64,000 bases of DNA from Streptomyces sp. S.PNR 29. Its GTDB lineage: Bacteria > Actinomycetota > Actinomycetes > Streptomycetales > Streptomycetaceae. This document shows positions 62,350-64,000 of this stretch, in pieces (the first letter of the stretch is position 1; every line of letters starts with the position of its first letter). The DNA is taken from positions 372,001 through 436,000 of the forward strand of contig NZ_JANUQM010000005.1 of the NCBI RefSeq assembly GCF_030386795.1. Direction: 5' to 3'. The translations under genes were made by a program, and so were the position numbers. The notes beneath the pieces are model-generated. The model did no database searches. It was not told where the DNA came from and saw only the letters and a program-made list of their open reading frames with translations.

Positions 62350-63752
62350 CGGTTCATCCACTGGTCGAGGGTGTGGTTGAAGTGCCGTATCCGGCTCTCC
62401 TGGTAGTTGGCCAGGGTGATGCCGGGCTTGCGCATGGTCTTCAGTCCCTGCTGCACGTACGGCAGGTTCTCGCAGTCCTGGTCGAACACCGGGCCGAGGA
62501 TGCCGAGTTCGGGGATGTCGGCGAAGAGCAGGTCCTCAGGCACCCAGCGGATCTTCGCCGGGGGCGGTGTCTCCCCGGACTTCGGCGGGGACGACATGAA
62601 GAGGATCTCGGCGATGCACGAGTCCGGATCGAGCCCGTTGGGCCGGAACCGGTAGACGATGTTGGACTTCACGCCGCCCCACGGGTTGAAGTTGGGGAAC
62701 AGCAGGTAGTTGATGGCGTCCAGCAACTCGCTGTCGGAGGTCTGTGAGAAGTCCTGGTCCGCGCGGGCCGCCAGTTGCTCACGCATGCGGTCCGCGAGGA
62801 CCTGGCGGGCGGTGCCGCCGGGCGGGATCGGTGGGAGTTCGCCGCCGTCCGGGAGCGCCAGGTCACGGCCCTGGGTGGCGGCGTAGAAGGAGCGCGAGTA
62901 GTAGAACGTCTCCAGGACGTCCTCCTCGGTGACCGAGTCCGCCACATGGGGGCTCGGGGCGCCCTGGATGTTGATCATCCGGTTCCAGTGGGGCTGGCCG
63001 GCGGTGACGTCGTACTGGGAGTTGGCGTCGGCGAGCCACGGCAGCATCTGCGGGTGAGTGGCGATCACGTGGAAGGACTCGATGAACGCGTCCTGCGCGA
63101 CCTTCCAGTTGCAGGGCAGCACCTTGGCGATGTGCAGCGACTTGTAGCGCTTCTCCAGCGGCCAGATGTAGTACTCGTCGAAGGTGCCCCGATAGGTGTC
63201 GAAGGACTCGGCGTACGGGTCCATGGTGATGAAGACGAAGCCGCGCCAGGTGGCCACCCGGGCCTCCGGCAGGGCGAACTTCTCCGGGACGACATGGGGG
63301 AAGTCCCAGGCGCAGGGCGGGGTCTGCATGGTCCCGTCGAGGTTCCAGGCGAAGCCGTGGAAGGGACAGCGGAACTCGGCGACGTTGCCGCCGGTCGTAC
63401 GCAGCTTGCGGCCCCGGTGCAGGCAGGCGTTGACGAACGCGCGGATCTCGTCGGGGGCCGTACGCACGATGATCAGCGAGTCGGTGCCGATCTCGTAGAC
63501 CTCGTGGTCGCCGACCTCGGGGATCTCGCTCTCCAGGCAGGCGAACTGCCAGACCCGGCGCCAGACCTGTTCCATCTCGCGCTCGGCCCACTCGCGCGAG
63601 ACGAAGCGGGCTGCGTCGATGTCCTCGCTGCCGAGGTGATCGTTGCGGTCGTACCTCAGTGCGGGCGGGACCGGTCGGCTGTCCCGGTCGAGGTAGTCCT
63701 GGACGCTGGGCCCGGGGCACCGTGCGGTGACCGACTCCGACGATTCGTCCAT
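62346..63752 (-). CDS. Rieske aromatic-ring-hydroxylating-type oxygenase, alpha subunit
   Basis: 468 aa. ATG at 63752 follows GGAGG; a second ATG 3 bp upstream is too close to it. Rieske site NACLHRGRKL and FRCPFHGFAWNLDG. Catalytic iron motif QDAFIESFHVIATHPQML. The interdomain Asp may be in VAQD. No beta-subunit gene is present, so a homomeric enzyme is likely. It leads the reverse operon oxygenase-ferredoxin-small protein-MDR reductase. The substrate could be an aromatic or terpenoid/steroid-like compound. Confidence 0.9.
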   Translation of the reverse strand: MDESSESVTARCPGPSVQDYLDRDSRPVPPALRYDRNDHLGSEDIDAARFVSREWAEREMEQVWRRVWQFACLESEIPEVGDHEVYEIGTDSLIIVRTAPDEIRAFVNACLHRGRKLRTTGGNVAEFRCPFHGFAWNLDGTMQTPPCAWDFPHVVPEKFALPEARVATWRGFVFITMDPYAESFDTYRGTFDEYYIWPLEKRYKSLHIAKVLPCNWKVAQDAFIESFHVIATHPQMLPWLADANSQYDVTAGQPHWNRMINIQGAPSPHVADSVTEEDVLETFYYSRSFYAATQGRDLALPDGGELPPIPPGGTARQVLADRMREQLAARADQDFSQTSDSELLDAINYLLFPNFNPWGGVKSNIVYRFRPNGLDPDSCIAEILFMSSPPKSGETPPPAKIRWVPEDLLFADIPELGILGPVFDQDCENLPYVQQGLKTMRKPGITLANYQESRIRHFNHTLDQWMNR

Positions 63753-64000
63753 CATCTCTCCTCCGGCAGAAACTATAGAACGAGTGTAGTTAGGCAGCGC
63801 GCACCGGAGCAACAGCCGCAAGGGCACCGGACGGCGTATCACCCGGGAGCCCTGAGAGATTCACCTGTCAGGCCTTGAATTTCTCGCGGCCACCCTCTCC
63901 CCAAGCCGATGGCGGCGTGCCACACTCCGACGCACTCAGGACTGTAGTCCCTCATAAGTTTCTTGCGCCCGGGGCGCGGCCGGGCCCCTCCACGTTCCTC
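63753..64000. promoter_or_regulatory. upstream region of the second Rieske operon
   Basis: Contains an inverted repeat AACTA-N11-TAGTT (63771-63791) 19 bp upstream of the start, a possible repressor site. The rest, to the window end, shows nothing recognisable. Confidence 0.35.

Overview
The window reads as chromosome of a high-GC actinomycete, almost certainly a Streptomyces. GC content is very high, GTG and TTG starts are frequent, and neighbouring genes often overlap by 4 bases (ATGA/GTGA). The first gene is, from memory, very close to the S. lividans GH10 xylanase XlnA, and Streptomyces-type dispersed hairpin repeats are present. No rRNA, tRNA, CRISPR array or insertion sequence was seen. 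All family assignments are by eye.

Region 1 (about 1-6,500) is an arabinoxylan-degradation locus. A GH10 xylanase (reverse, cut by the window edge) faces a ricin-lectin/GH62 arabinofuranosidase across a 688-bp promoter region. A GH43 enzyme lies further on, followed by an in-frame decayed remnant that looks like part of a second GH10 gene. The GH62 and GH43 genes share a 13-bp motif upstream, which suggests a common regulator. A membrane metallophosphoesterase sits between them and an MFS transporter follows.

Region 2 (about 8,650-37,030) is a large co-directional Wzx/Wzy-type exopolysaccharide cluster. It encodes a priming sugar-phosphate transferase, an AlgD-like GDP-mannose 6-dehydrogenase, a GT4, two Wzz-like proteins with degenerate kinase domains, asparagine synthase, a two-domain oxidoreductase, a heparinase II/III-like lyase, a beta-helix lipoprotein and an O-antigen-polymerase-like protein. 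Then come another GT4, a C-methyltransferase, an RfbF-like nucleotidyltransferase, a PIG-L deacetylase, an epimerase, a DUF4910/M28-like zinc hydrolase, a flippase, a GT2, a polysaccharide pyruvyl transferase, an RmlC-like epimerase and a class-III aminotransferase. A convergent PAP2 phosphatase closes the region. Together they could prime, assemble, decorate, export and trim a uronic-acid-containing, pyruvylated polysaccharide.

Region 3 (about 37,700-56,600, resuming at 60,750-63,750) is a CoA-linked oxidative pathway of unknown substrate. It holds a hydroxyacyl-CoA dehydrogenase, two acyl-CoA dehydrogenases, an enoyl-CoA hydratase, a DUF35 protein, an SCP2-type thiolase, a 2-oxoacid dehydrogenase (E1 alpha, E1 beta, E2), a VOC protein, two Rieske oxygenases, a ferredoxin, an SDR, an MDR reductase, an ABM-type monooxygenase, two divergent TetR regulators and two odd PEP-utilising-enzyme homologues.

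Region 4 (about 56,700-60,730) interrupts region 3. It holds a remarkable three-domain glycosyltransferase (GT32 + GT2 + Anp1/Mnn9-type GT62), a small secreted Cys/His repeat protein with three N-x-T sequons, and a second GT2. This is the best candidate in the window for an undescribed surface-glycan or glycoprotein system.
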